Shown one piece after another: positions 14,460 through 27,133 of a stretch of 64,000 nt of DNA. Numbering within the stretch: position 1 is the first letter of the stretch; each line of letters starts with the position of its first letter. The DNA lies in the NCBI GenBank assembly GCA_029532415.1, contig JAQOTA010000017.1, positions 434,001 through 498,000 on the forward strand, given 5' to 3'. This stretch comes from Marasmius tenuissimus. Taxonomy: Eukaryota; Basidiomycota; Agaricomycetes; Agaricales; Marasmiaceae. The notes under the pieces were generated by a model, which was given only the letters and a program-made list of their open reading frames with translations, was not told where the DNA came from and did not search any database. Made by a program: the position numbers and the translations under genes.

Positions 14460-16418
14460 TCACAGAAGAGCAGCAGCAGCCAGGAAAGCTGCTGCCAAAG
14501 AGGCAGCGAAGAAAGAAGAAGGTATAGATGAAGCAAGAGCACCATTGCCTCCTCCCCGGGCAGTGTTACCGTTGGCATCACTTGAACCAGAAGTAGAGTT
14601 CTTGTATGGAAAGGTCTGGTTGGTGTTACTTTCGAGGTATAAGTTGTTGGTGGGAATGTTAGAACATTGACCAATGGGCTTGAGCTAGAGATTGATGAGG
14701 TGAACATATGTAATGGAATAAGTGTGGATGATTGGACTCACGGTGAAGGGAGGGTTGTGCTTGAGAGCGGCATCAAGGGTGTAGCCAACAGCGAGGTCAA
14801 CACTAATCTCGAACAGGTCGTGCTGCAATACAATGAAACTGACAGGGGAACATTTGAGCACTCGCTAGACGGTATATTTCAGTACCGCGTACCCGTTGTT
14901 CATGGTGGATGCATTCCCGAGGATGGACTGGAATTGCTTGTATTGCTCAACACCGGAAACGAGACCACCGGGCACACGCCAGTCTGATCAAATATGGTCA
15001 ATTGGATGAACAACGTGAGAGTTGGATTGCCTACCGAAAGTATCGAATGTCGCGCCGTTCGGTGCAGACGTCCAGATCATAGGAATCATGCCCATAGCCA
15101 GAGAAATCGCACGGACACGATCATCTGCATCAACATTAAAGGCGACGATTTTATTGAGAGGGACGGCAAACTTACCCATATCACCATAAGGAGGACGCAT
15201 GGTCGTCGGAGTGACACCGAGGACTTCCTTGATCGCCTTCCTGGTCCAGCCAAGCTCAGCAACAATCTGTTCGTTTGTCAAAGTTGTCATAGCCTGCAGA
15301 GCCCAAGAAATAGCCGTTAAACTCCTTTCCAGATTTTGAGTGGATTGCAACGAGACGTACCGTATGCGACCAAGTGTGAACACTGATCTCATGTCCTGTC
15401 ATGTACTCCTGTCGGAGAATGTCAGGGCGAGAGATAACCCGTGAGCCAACAACGAAGAAGGTTGATAAGATCTTCTTGTCGTCCAGGTATTTGAGTAGTT
15501 TTCTACAGTTGCGCGATCAGTGAGTTGCAAGGACAGAGTGGGCCTGAACGACTAACGGTGCTGTGAAGGAATGACATCAGTCTAAACTAATAGTTCTGCA
15601 ACCTTGAGCAGGAAAAACTCACTATAGTCGGAAGGACCGTCATCGAAACTACAACAGAGTTAGCATATCATCAATCGTACATCAGCAAGCTCATGGCGCA
15701 CCTGACACCCCATGTTCCCTTCTCAGGACATTGAACAATATCCGTTGACCTCGTGTGGGCACCACAAGTCCACCAACCGTTCTTGGCAGCATCTTGAGCA
15801 GCCTGGGGATTGCTTGCACAGGTGTTGTCGACGTTCTTGGGAATGTTGGGAATGTCCCACCCATCGAGCTCCTTAAGCCATTCCTTCACCTGAGCCGAGT
15901 CTAACATAAAGGGAAAGTGTTAGCACTTCTACAGCTGACCGAAACCGAAACATACCTGTAGGAGGCACCTTATCCTGAGCTGGCCAGTCTGCAGGCTTGA
16001 ATTTGACTGTAAAAAAGATTGAGAGCTCGACACAGGTTCGGATCATGATACATGATGGTTGGCACGCACAGGGAGATGGCAAGGCGGGTGCACCAGAGTA
16101 TGTTGGCTTTGCTCCGGCCGTGAAAGTCGTAGAGGCTGATGAGGGCGCTCCAGAAGGCATCCCAGAGGTGATGGACCCCAGGGGTGGAATACCACTGACA
16201 GCCGCCGTCAGTGTCGCGAGGGGATCAGTAGCGGGATTTGCAGAACCCGAGGTTGTCGATGACGCTGCCGAGGATGCTGAGGATGCTGAGGATGCTGAGG
16301 AAGTCGTTGAAGTAGCCTGTCGCTTGGCAACGTCGACATGTCTGTGCTGGTAAGCATTGTTGGCCTCAGCGGCAGCGACGACGGCCAGGATAGAAGCGAA
16401 GAGTTGAAGTTTGATCAT
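14460..16418 (-). CDS. Chitin deacetylase, carbohydrate esterase family 4, GPI-anchored
   Basis: The enzyme removes N-acetyl groups from chitin to give chitosan in the cell wall. The start MIKLQLFASILAVVAAAEA is a signal peptide, followed by KR and a Ser/Thr-rich linker encoded by a 9-bp repeat. NodB motifs are visible in order: VSFDDGPSDY (metal and base Asp pair, across a splice junction), SVHTWSH (metal His pair), RPPYGDM, and IVLQHD near the end (motif 5 His). A Cys-containing segment NTCASNPQAAQDAAKNGWWT precedes the catalytic domain. The C-terminus has an Asn/Ser/Gly-rich stalk and ends in a hydrophobic tail FFAASLAAAFLAAAALL, stop TGA at 14462-14460. This is a typical GPI-attachment signal. 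It resembles basidiomycete Cda proteins such as those of Cryptococcus. Confidence 0.93.
16271..16297. repeat. Three perfect 9-bp tandem repeats in chitin deacetylase linker
   Basis: The unit AGGATGCTG occurs three times head to tail at 16271-16279, 16280-16288 and 16289-16297. On the minus strand it encodes Ser-Ala-Ser steps of the Ser/Ala linker after the signal peptide. Length variation here would change linker length without breaking frame. Confidence 0.85.
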
Positions 16419-17131
16419 AATGAGTAAGTTCTACAATCCTGTAGTGGAAAAGAGTGACGGACGCCTGGAAGGGGCGAAAAGTTGGTGGTTGAGAGGAGAG
16501 TATCGACCGTGGAAAAGCAAAAGTCACCGTCAAAAATATTGCCGCCTTAAACCATTCTCACAAGTTGCGTAAGTGCCGAGCATCAATCATAACGGCAAGT
16601 CCAATTGATGTCACAGTTCAGCGTGTTGCCGTCGTACAAGACTTGGCAGTGGCAACTCCAACTCCAACTCATCGGAGTCAAGTCCAGGCCTCGTTTGCTT
16701 GAACGACTCGAGCACGCAAGTTCCTCAACCTTCTGGTACAAACTTATAGATAATAGCTGAATAGCTTTGATTTGCAGGCCCGATCGAAACAAGTGTGAAC
16801 TGCAAGAATGTGATCTGCACGATTGCCTGCCGCTGGAGTACATTCAAGCTGTTTCTTGGCAGACAGGGTCTCGGAGGAGTTTTCGGCTAGCAAGGCAGTT
16901 ACACAAAAATATCCACAGGTTATACGCCACAGCAGGCCGGCGAGAATCGCAAAGGAGTGTGCAATGATAGACGAGTACCATTCACGGACGGAGGGAAGTG
17001 CGGAAATATGTGGGTAAAGTCGGCAGAGTCAACCCCAAACGACGCTAACCGCAACCGACGGGACGCGAATAAAGAGACTTCGTCTCAACTCACCGAGCCC
17101 CGTCTAGCCCCTGATGCTTTTGATTCCCTTT
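16419..17131. other. Intergenic spacer, nothing recognised
   Basis: This 713 bp stretch holds the promoter of chitin deacetylase and the 3' end of the DUF6535 gene. ORFs here are short and without coding character. No repeat or RNA gene was seen. Confidence 0.35.
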
Positions 17132-20027
17132 TCAACAGCTTTCTGCGCGATCAATGCTCGTTAAGGCGGCCATTGCATCCAATTGAGCAATGGTCTCTGA
17201 ATACCCATCCTCGCCAACGTTCCGATTCGCGAACTCCCGAAAAATCCTGACGACCATCGGCCAAACCGGTTTCTCGGGTCGAAGCTTGCAAAGCTGAAAG
17301 AGGGCTGGCATCCAGTCGCCGCTGATCTCAAACAGCCACCAACGCCTGGACGAGATGAACGAACACAGAATCTCGAAAAAATCGGATTGGAAGATGGCCT
17401 CAATGTGCGGGTCCGGACCCGAATCCGGACCCACGGACCACGAAAGACGAGTAGTAACACTATGCATAAAGGTGCACAGTGTCCGGAAGCTTTCTATCTG
17501 TAGCCTGCGGCTATCAACTCCGCCAGCTTTAGCAGCGCGAAGGACAGCCGAGACCCCGTTGCTTTCCGTGAATGCCTTAAGGACAGCAGGTGTGCAGTTC
17601 GAGAGCAAAACCTCCAGCAGCCGCACAGACCAACTGGTGATATCTGGATTGGGTGCTGGCGTTAGAAGATTTTCCGTGAGCATCGACACCAGTTTTGGTC
17701 GATGAGGTTCAGGGACCAACGAAGGCGGATGGAGAAGTTGGAGCACGTTCGCTAGCAAGGCATCGGTAATGATCCCCATGCCAATCCGACGGTCGACATA
17801 CAACCGTGATAGAGTAGCCCTCACCATTTTCTTCAGCGGTTGAGGGAACCGTTCGGATTGCGCCACCACAGACGGCATGAGTCGACAAAACTGCTTTGCG
17901 ACAATGTCCATCAGATCCTCTGTGACCCCGAATCTCTCCGGGTTCTCGATCAACACGGAGAGTGATTGTATCAATAGCTGGCAGAACTCTGCCTTTCGCC
18001 TGGCTTCGCTTCGATAGTCACCAAGGTCGACTGGTCCCCATGTGATAACATAAAGGGCCACCGCAGACGCACTCTGGAGCTCCGATGAAGGGAGATCCTC
18101 CGTGAGATGCAGCATACGGAGCAGTGTCGGAACGGCTCGAACATTTGTCTGGTCGATGACCGCTACTGGCATCTCCCATCGAACCATACACTCGACGATG
18201 CTATCGAGGAGGCAGCATTGCGTCGCTTGGGATAACTGTATCTCTGCCGACAAACACCTCGCAAGGCAGTCCAAGAGCTCCCATTGCGATTTATGCGAAT
18301 CGAACGAAGACAACGCCCACGCACACGAGGCAATGGCCGATGCCTCCGGATGCGTTTGGACTTCTTGAAGTAACCACAAGGGCTCAACAATCTCGATAGG
18401 CCACTGCTCCGACGTTCCTCGGGTCAGGTTAATCCACGCCCGACAGTACAAAGATGCCTTATCTGGGTCCAGCAGGTGCCATTCAAGGTCGATGGTCGTG
18501 TCTTTATAGAAGCACTTTTCGAATTGTTGTTCCACTAATCGAAGCGCTCCAGCGTCTCGAAGAAGCTGCAGAGCTGAAAAGTCTCGAGGGAGACCTGAAA
18601 TAGCCTGCAGGGATGCGGATATAACCACCTCATCTGTAGAATTTGTGAATAACCATATCAATGCCTCGGCATCGAGATGGTCGTCGTATATCGCGCGAGA
18701 TGAGGAGCCAAGACTACAAAGTTGTACGTTGGTCAATGGCACGTATCAAAACGTCCCCAAAAGGAGCCTCACTTGATGGAGCTTTTCTTGATGGTGGCGA
18801 CCTTGGATTTGAAAGTAAGGCTTCCTGGCTTGGTTAGGAAACGAACTCGTATGTGATCTGATATGGGATGGTGGTATGGACAGTCCGGGTACAGGAGCGG
18901 TAGGCAGATCGAAATGAAGTAGAAGAGGTAGGAAACCGTGACAACCACCCAGGTCGCGATGGTTATCCCTAAATCTTCGGACCAAAGGAGGACGATAAGT
19001 CCTGCGAAGAAGAGTAAGAGGGCAATGTGAAGCATCAATGGGAGAGCATTGATGATAGGGGGTACGCGCCATACTTCCAGCTGTATATACCGAGCATGTC
19101 GGCTACGAGCTCGAGAACGAGGGGATCCGGAAACTACGGGCGTGTACGCCTGCAGCCATTGTTTGGCGAGCATCGTTATCAAGGCAGTGGACAAGCTGCA
19201 GGCAAGGGCTGCAAACCAGAGCCCGTTGACCCAGTGGATTTCCCTGGTTGGTGCTGATTGGTTTAATATCTCCAGAGCGTGAGATGCTGCCGGGAATCGT
19301 TAAACTGTAGCAGTATCAGTTGACTGAGGAGAGCATTGGTAGTGTCGACTGGGTCTGGTGCCATGTTCTGATAGGACTGGATGATGAACGTTGTGAGCAC
19401 GGCGGAGAATAGACCAGTCTGACCTGCACCGTCAATGATGATTCAATCCTCGCAGAAAACGGTGAAACTCACGAATACCAATAGCACGTCCATACTTCTA
19501 TTCCAGCCGTCTGTCATGGCCGTATCTGCTTTCGCTGCTTCTTCAGAATAAACTTGCCATATTCTCGCGTTCTCCCCAAACTCCTCTCCGGTTAACGGCA
19601 CCTCCTTGGTTTCCTGATCTTTTGCCTTCGCCTTCTCATCTCCTGGATATAGCGACACATCTTTTTCGGGAGCAAACCTCTGAGTAGATCATGATTATTG
19701 CGTGAACTTGGAATAGAGAACAACGATACGTACCGCTCGACGAGACGCTGAACGATTCGCCCGACTATCATGCGATACCTCGTCCTGAGAAAACTTCTTC
19801 CCAGGTCTAGCACGAGAATGCGACCTCGATTGCGCGTGGAATGGCAATGCTTCCTCAGATATCGATACCTTGTTACCGGGGTGTCGTCGAAGTCTCCCTA
19901 GAGGAGTTTGAGGACGCGACGGAGATGGGCTCGCGTAAGGAGTGCGCTCTCCTAGAATTGTCGAGAGATGATCCATATATGGGCGTCGGGCTTGAAGGCA
20001 GAAAAAATGGCCTAGTCCATCGCTCAC
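17132..20027 (-). CDS. DUF6535-domain membrane protein with helical C-terminal region
   Basis: This is an Agaricomycete-type DUF6535 protein of unknown function. The N-terminus (start at 20027, alternative ATG 19976) is a basic Ser/Pro/Arg region (TPYASPSPSRPQTPLGRLRR). After an intron the protein runs RFAPEKDVSLYPGDEKAKAK, then the DUF6535 core: IWQVYSEEAAKADTAMTDGW, AGLFSAVLTTFIIQSYQNM, WVNGLWFAALACSLSTALIT, MLAKQWLQAYTPVVSG, EVWRVPPIINALPLMLHIAL, LFFAGLIVLLW and WVVVTVSYLFYFISICLPLL. This gives four likely membrane segments. The remaining roughly 530 residues (large exon from about 18720 to 17132) start LGSSSRAIYDDHLDAEALIW and look alpha-helical and Leu-rich, like an ARM/HEAT-type solenoid. 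The family is usually found in many copies per genome. Confidence 0.88.
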
Positions 20028-20507
20028 AGGGATCGCGAGACCTTAAAGCTGTTCTTCAATTGAATTTGTTTATGAAGCGCTGAGATCATGATGTCGCCAA
20101 TGCGTTGGATGAGAAAGTTGGGACAGAGTTGCATGCTGTTGCACAGCAATAAAGCCAGTATGACTATACTAGCGTCAGGCCCGCTCAGGCTGAAAGTGAC
20201 AGTACTAATGATCGAGAGGATCCCCATAAAAGTCATTTCGTCGATTCGTTCATGAGAGTACACAAGTTTCAAGCCAACGGTTGATACAAATGCAGTGAGT
20301 AGAAGATATAATATGCTACGTGAGTGATCAGAGAGACGAAAGAAAGAAGATGATATACTGTAATAGTCGGACGAGCAACTGGGGGAATATAACGGCGGAT
20401 AAAAGGAACAAGTCGCTAAAACGATGGGAAGGAATGATATAACATGTAAAAGCACAGCAGGATTGTACGAAGACAATGATAACAAAGAGAGAGAAAAGTG
20501 CAATCGC
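20028..20507. other. Spacer between Rom2 3' end and DUF6535 gene
   Basis: This 480 bp stretch must hold the 3' UTR of rom2 and the promoter of the DUF6535 gene. A minus-strand ORF runs through it with hydrophobic, Ser/Tyr-rich translation. It lacks a domain or splice context and is probably pyrimidine-rich UTR. Confidence 0.35.
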
Positions 20508-23500
20508 TCATCGAGGAATCGAACGCATGGACGCATTGTCAGCAAAAGTACGCTGACCTGCTGTCGTACGCAATGCCAGTACACGGTCATCAGAGACTAT
20601 AAGAATCTCGTCTCTTGCATAGGGCCGTGGATACTGCTGCTGCTGTTGGTGTTGCGGGTACATCATATTGGTATTGGGGTATCCCATCTGAGGTGGTGGT
20701 GGACCATAACCATTGTAACCACCATAGCTAAGGCTGCCATTAGAATACGAGAATATCTAGGAGTTGAAATCACCATACCCTGGCTGTTGATATCCGGGAG
20801 GTCCATAGTATCCTCCTGGCCCAACCACCGGGCTCATGTTACTTCCATTCGTCATTGAGGGAGGATTGTCTGCAAACAAAAGGCGAAGATTTGATCCTTG
20901 AATGACTTGAGACATCAAGCCAGTTTCGATGTGGCGAATTTCCACAAAGGAAGGCTCAAACGCCAGCACGTAGGGCTCGTACAACGCTAAGGACGGGTTA
21001 ACGGCGGTACCTGGTGAGAGCAAAATTTCAACTCACCGAAGCCTGTAGGTGTTCCCTCCCAATGCACCATGAATTCCTTGCGTGATCGCCGGCCAGTTTT
21101 GTTGACGTAGAAAGCAAATTCTAATTTGAACGTGAGTATCAAAATGCACAAGAGCAGGAGGCAATAGACGGCCTACCATCGTAGCACAGCAGGAACTCGT
21201 TTTGGATGCGATAGATAGCCATCGGACGTAGGTTGTCTCTCTTCCTCACAAACTCGAGCGATTCGTCATTCGGATCTAACAAGCCTTGTGTGTCCAACGT
21301 CTCGAGATCGACGATCTCGAAGCCCCGTGAGCACCCGACACACATCTTGGTCTTGAGATAGTGTATCGATGTTGATTCCACGGGAATATAGAACTCCTGT
21401 ACCAGCAGGGACGCGATTGAGCTCGGTGGAGGATCAAAAAAGTAGTGACCTTACTCTGAATGGTTTGAGAGTATCGTTGCCTCCCTGTAGCAACTTGCGG
21501 AATGTCGGCTTGCTACGTCCGCGAATGTTCTGATCTATGGGTTCTAGAGCTTTGAATGTACTGGAGAGTTGACTGGATTTCACGATGCACACAAGCATCC
21601 TCCCCAAGCATTGCCCGGCTTTGAAGAAGGACGTGTGAGAAGAAATTCGCTTGGCGCGCTTGAGTCCAGCCATCGGGTCCATGGAATCGAGAGCATCCAG
21701 AGGGAAAGTAATCACTTGTCGTTCTACAGAAAAAGATCGGTCAGAGTCGCCAGAAGAAAGATACGCAGGACGACGACTTGCCCGACAAGACGATGAGAAG
21801 TTGGTAGTCTTCCAGGACATCTACTTGAACGACGTCTAGCAGCGCCAGTACCTTGACCGGGTCCTTGTCTACCTCTCTGAGGTCTGAGATATAGACACCG
21901 TCATCAGTACCATACACCACTTTCCGCCCAGCGTCTGCGCGGAAAAATAGACAGGAAAATGCTTAGATCAACGGGGGCAATGGGGAAGCATGAGCACGTA
22001 CGAAAGGGTGCCGCACAGTTGACCTTATTGTGAGCGGTAAAAAATCCCTCACTCAAAGGCACCGTATCGAACAGCATGCTCCTATCTCGTAGCACCTGTT
22101 GCTGCTTCCATACGCTCTCTGTCCATTTCCTCATCCCCAGCTGGGAGTTCGCCCACAACGTCAATGTATAGTGCTTCCGCCCCAGGTGGATGAAATTGAT
22201 CCAGAACGTCCCCTTCGCTTCAGGCCGCACATTGACGACAGGTACGACGGGGGAATGTCGGCTGTCACGACTGAACGATGATTTCTTGACAAGTCCTTGC
22301 CTTTGACGGACACGGACAGTGGAATTGCCACCATTCGGGTTGTTGAGATCATCCACACAGTTGATGTAGAGTAGCTCGAGGGGTATAGGCTATTCGGATT
22401 GTGAATCAGATATACGCGACAGACACCTTGTGGACTTACCCGGCGATACACTTTGTACTGTTCATGCTGTTTCGTTTTAACCAGTTTCGTGAACAACACC
22501 GCGTGGTCGAAGAGATATACGTGGATTTCTCCGTCTCTCTTATTGAGCGGGCCTTTGTATATCATCTCTCTCCCCTCTTCAGCCAGCCGGAGGTCCTAAA
22601 GAAGCGTCAATGACGGGGTGGCGATTGGGAGTCATACGATACTCACGACTTCTTCCCCTGGTTTGAAAAGCAACTGCTGATCTAGTTGTAATAGGTTGAA
22701 CCTGTTCTCTGTTTTCCCTGACTCGGCATTCACGCGCCCGAGGAACTCCCTGATCATGGTCACGACCTGCGGTAAGAGGGCCTTATCTGGGTTGTCCTCC
22801 GGTGTGTGTTTGATGATTGCCTCCAACAGTAGAGGGTACCTTGCCAGTCGAGTAGTAGGTTTGGTGAGATAGGCATTCAATTCAAGTTTCCGGGATTCAG
22901 GTAGACGTTCGGTATTCTAAGAAAGAAGACAAAGAAAGTGAGATTATGAACTCTCGAGAGGCGCGTTGCTGTACCTCGACAAACGTGGCAAAGGCCGGAT
23001 TCGAGTTCTTCTCTTTCTCAAACTCGTACTTTCCATAGAGTTGATGGGCACCGTAGCTGACGAAAGGACCGAAATGCGGCACTGCGTCCATGAAGATATC
23101 TCCAATCTTCTCTACGACAGCGTACTGCTTCTGTCGTTTCAAAAGGGCGTCGCGGAGCCGGGTGTTGACTGCAATGATATCATATACATTCCAGAACACT
23201 TGTTCGAGGAAAGTGGTGCGCCGGTCGGGTGGGATAATGTCAGACTCTTGGAGGCGCTTGATCCAGACCTTTGGGAAGCACTGTCAGTGAAAGGTGATTC
23301 GATGTGGAGAAACGGTGGCCCACATCTCGTAGATACTCCATGTCCCTTACGAAGTCTTTCTCTGTGTAGATAACCTCGTTAATCGCCTCCTGCCGCTTCT
23401 TTTCCTTGTCCGAAACGCTGTTGACTATTTCCTGGGGGACCGAATGGATCCAAAGCGTGCCATCATCCGGAGCATCATTCAAGCTCTCTTTACTGATCTG

Positions 23501-25175
23501 CTTCGATAGCCCTGGCTGCGGCTTCATGTTCAATCTCGCCTGTTGTTCCAATCTTCTCGGGCAAGCTATGCTGTAACACAATTGGTCCCTTGAGCATGTC
23601 GGCGAATAGCAGTCGGTCAGAAGAGTGAACACCCCGGACGGAAGCTCTACCTCGTCGCTCGAAGCAACGGGTGGGCTATCCTTCTGCACCGAAGGTGCCG
23701 GGGAAGCTGATTCGGCTCGCTCCTTATCATCCTCCTCCTTCTCCTCTTCCTCCGGCGGGGCTGGTAAATCCCCGCTCACAAACGGGCTCGGAAGCTTGGT
23801 GCGAAATTGATAAAGCTCTGAAGATGTGTCTCGCAACCGATGGTCATACGTCACATCATGGAAAAACTTTTGGGCATCTAATGCTCGTCCCAGCAACAAC
23901 GCGAGGTTCCGGTCGGTAGTCTTTATGATGTAAGCAAGTTTGTCGACAGCTTCACGCCCATCGAACGCGTCTTTGTATGTCAAGCCGTCTTTGACCTTGT
24001 CACCGAGTTGGATGCGATCTCTGAAAGCCTGGGCGACGTGGGAGAGAAGGGCTATTGATATCACTGGGGGTTTGGTGCGGTGTTTATGCCCGTTGCTACT
24101 GCGAGGGCCTCGAATGGAGCCACCTGGGCTGTTCGTTTCTGTGAAAGGAGAAGATGGGGGCTTGCTCAATCGCAATGAGTTGGTTGCTGCACTCATAGAC
24201 ATCGATCTGTCTTGGGCAGTGCGCTCTCTACGTCCGTTCGATAGTCGAGGTAATGTGCGCGAGGATTCGGACGAACGTCGTCCGCCGTTCATAGTTGATG
24301 CTGATTCATCGACGTGCGTGAACGATGAGGGAGAGGTGCTGACTACAGAGCTACGAATTGACTGCGCGGCTGCTGTATCGACGTGGAGAGGATATCCTCC
24401 TGAAACTGTAGAGAATCGGTTTGGGGGAAGAGAGGGTGTTCCCGTACGACTTGTGGCAGCTGAGGAGTCGACTGAGCAGGGAATATTGATTATAAATTCA
24501 TAAATACTCACGAGAGTCCCTCTTTGCCCAAGGTAATTCACTGCTATCGTCACTCGAGTTGTTCTCTCCAAACTCCAAACCAAATTTCCCGTCTTCAGGG
24601 CCTATCGCGATCCCGAGTCTCGGAGGATCTGAGTTTCGGTTGGGATGTTCTTGCACTTGACTGAGATTCGCGTGGCCATTATGGCCCGGACTGTTCAAGT
24701 TGACCTGTGCCTGGTATGCCTGGGCAGGTGTCAATCCTCTTCGTGTTAAGGCCTCTAAAGCAGGATCTGGAGGCTCTTCTGGCTGGGGTGCTATTATTCC
24801 TTGGGACTGAGGGTTGCTGTTAATGGATCGAGCTCTCGTCATCATTGAAGGCGGAGCAAGAGAGTTCCCGCTGTACGGCGAAGACATGTATCGTGGGGGG
24901 TATCCCGTGGGATTTGGGTATTGTGGGTGTTGGTGAGGGTGAGGATAGGCATTCGAATACGGATAGTGACCATTCCCGAGCGAAGGCGCATATGAAGACC
25001 GTCTGTCCTGGGGAATCGGCGGATGCTGCTGATAGTAATAGTTTTGCTGGGGGTGAAACTGAGGAGGGGGAGTTTGATGATGGGAAGCACTGGGGCGACC
25101 GAAGATAGACTCATAAGCCTGGCCTCTCTTGTCGCCTTGGGGAGGCGGATGTCGTGGTCCCATAGGTCTGTCCAT
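20508..25175 (-). CDS. rom2: Rho1 guanine nucleotide exchange factor Rom2 (DEP-DH-PH-CNH)
   Basis: It activates Rho1 and so cell-wall integrity signalling and beta-1,3-glucan synthesis at growth sites. It starts MDRPMGPRHPPPQGDKRGQA with a long Pro/Gln/Ser-rich tail. The DEP domain (RDRIQLGDKVKDGLTYKDAF to RNLALLLGRALDAQKFFHDV) follows. The DH domain includes QEAINEVIYTEKDFVRDMEY and the conserved helix LTKPTTRLARYPLLLEAIIK. The PH region carries IHVYLFDHAVLFTKLV and KGTFWINFIHLGRKHYTLTL. The CNH domain runs from about KVVYGTDDGVYISDLREVDK to ALYEPYVLAFEPSFVEIRHI. The last junction, a 45-bp intron of about 20735-20779, removes an in-frame TAG at 20759-20757 and adds a Gly/Tyr/Pro/Gln tail plus ARDEILIVSDDRVLALRTTA, ending at TGA 20508. 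The alternative end is 20757 if the intron is retained. Fission-yeast counterparts are Rgf1-3. Confidence 0.95.
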
Positions 25176-27133
25176 CGTCGAATTGGACGTTGACGACGTT
25201 GAGGAGGACTTGGTGGAGGTCAGGCTGCACTTGATTACCTTTTCGGGAAATCGGTCAAGAAGGGGTCCTTCGTCATTTTCGTTTACTAAGGGAAGTTTTG
25301 ATCTTGGTGCCCCGTTCCATCGTGTTCAGGGTGAGTACGGGGCGTCTTTCCTTTCCCCGAAATGTACTAGATAAGCTCATGACTGAACGGGCTACCTTGT
25401 TACCTCGCTATGAGGACTTGGGATACGTACAGGTGGTATACTACATACAAAAGGACTGGAATACAAAATTTTGCAAACTCCAGCAACAATATGACGCATT
25501 GCTAGGCGTGAAGATATTCCATCACACTCCATCCACATGGGGAAAACAGCAAATCGTGCGAGACGGCTGGCAAGTGGTAACCTGTGGTTACAATCGAACA
25601 ACTGAATGCATCTGAGATGTGCAAGCCCAGAATGACGCAGGAGGCGTTCAGGATCCACAGTTGGGCTTGTGACGAAGGTATGTTTGTTGAGGAAAACTGG
25701 AATGCAAGGCGCCGCCCAGGCATGTCAGAATGTTCGAAGTCACAGTGAGGTTGTCATCGATGATCAGACGATGCGACCACAAGACAACGGCGGTAAGGAA
25801 GAGCATTAGGTGCCCATCTCTGGGCACACGGAACTCGCAATCGGTGATGAAGTGTAGCGGCTCGGACAGGTAGAGTTTGATCCAGCGCGTTCCGGTTACG
25901 TTCACGCACCAGAAAGCCTTTGAAGTTGATCCCGGCCGTCGATATACATTGGCCAATGGTCAATCAACACAACAACAGAGCAAGCGGAGGTTTTACTCAA
26001 GAAGTCAAAAACATCGCTGCAGCGGGAACAGTAGATCCGAATGGTTCAGGATGGTCCCTGTTCCATACGAGGGCAAGTCCGTCTGGGATCATAGGGGATC
26101 ATGGATTGGAACTTGAATTGAGACGGGAATCCAAATGCCCCCAGTGCGAAAGAGAACCTGGTGGTAAGGGCTCCAAGCTCATTGCGTGCTGCGGATTGTG
26201 ATGGGAAAGCGCAATTGCACGACGCCCTCTGAGCCTCGAGGCGTAGCAGATGTCTAGAGAAAGGAGGCGGGCTCGTGGGTGGCTTCTCCTGGCATGGAAG
26301 AGTATGTCAAAGGGGCTCTGGACAAAAGGTTGTTTAGAAGAGGAGCGGTAACTTACATATGGTCGTGTATGCCGAGCGAAGATAATATTCGTCACCATGT
26401 TCATTGGAGGGCAACCATTGCTTCCCTCTGTGGTTACTAGTCTCCTGTAAGCAGATGTCCCGAATGAATGATAGTCGACCCATTGAACAGTGGACTGATT
26501 ACGAAGTTGATCTGACTTGATGCGACACAATGTTTTGAGTACACCTAGTAGACACTTTCCCGCTCACGCCGACAGAATGTGGCGTTTTCCAGTGAGCCGT
26601 TCGTTCGTGATCCGGGCCAATGCTTCCAGAGGACGGCGGACTCGGGGGCGACCAGACAGATCTCTGACAATGGCATAGGTCTGGTGGGTGGCCGTGAGAT
26701 ATAGTGTCCACATGTATTTGTTTCGTACAACTACGTACCAGGCTATCTTTCTGGCAGCACTGAGATACTACAGAGTTCTACCCACATCCCGAGGTGTTTG
26801 GGATCAGATCCTGCCAAGTAGACCCGGACTCGAGTGTACAATCTGAATCTTGAAGGTCAACATCAAACACAACATTGGGATAGTCACCTTTGTAGAGCAG
26901 CGGTTGGTTGTCCAGTGGAGGTTGTGGCAGGCGTCTGCGCAGTGGACAACCGATTGACTCGAATTGCGCCGGCAGCTAGGTTACAAAGCAAAGCTTACCT
27001 AAGCCAAGGTGTAGGGTTATGGGAGGCTCAGTCCTGCAGCAAACCTTCAACCACAACGGTCACGACGCTCGACAAAGACGTGCTGGCTGCTCTTGTTTTG
27101 ACCATTCCATCGATGGCTGGGTGCATACACTAA
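25176..27133. other. Two-kilobase region without a confident gene
   Basis: This divergent region lies between rom2 (minus) and ufd4 (plus). It must hold both promoters. Its middle contains several minus-strand coding-like tracts that I could not join into a gene, listed separately. A 9-bp inverted repeat GGTTGTCCA / TGGACAACC with a 28-nt loop is at 26906-26914 and 26943-26951. Confidence 0.4.
25648..26760 (-). pseudogene. Possible gene remnant or unrecognised multi-exon gene
   Basis: Minus-strand tracts here read like protein but are separated by stops. One near 26750-26570 gives RNKYMWTLYLTATHQTYAIV and continues to LEALARITNERLTGKRHILS before a stop. One at 26530-26350 ends MVTNIIFARHTRPY just before a GTAAGT donor. 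One at 25950-25648 gives WIKLYLSEPLHFITDCEFRV, a hydrophobic LMLFLTAVVLWSHRLII and ILTCLGGALHSSFPQQ. The last resembles the tail of a small membrane protein. I cannot name a family or a complete exon chain. It may be a decayed gene, a poorly modelled real gene, or chance. Confidence 0.25.

Noticed and set aside
14408..14707. 99-aa minus ORF at the 3' end of the chitin deacetylase
   Set aside because: It is a shifted frame of the true last exon, which reads to a GPI-type tail and stops at 14460.
20024..20590. 188-aa hydrophobic minus-strand ORF
   Set aside because: It overlaps the Rom2 3' end in another frame, is Ser/Tyr/Leu-rich as expected from pyrimidine-rich UTR, and has no domain.
26906..26951. 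9-bp inverted repeat with 28-nt loop, checked as a tRNA or RNA gene
   Set aside because: There are no tRNA A/B box sequences and no other paired stems; 9 bp is short enough to occur by chance in 64 kb.
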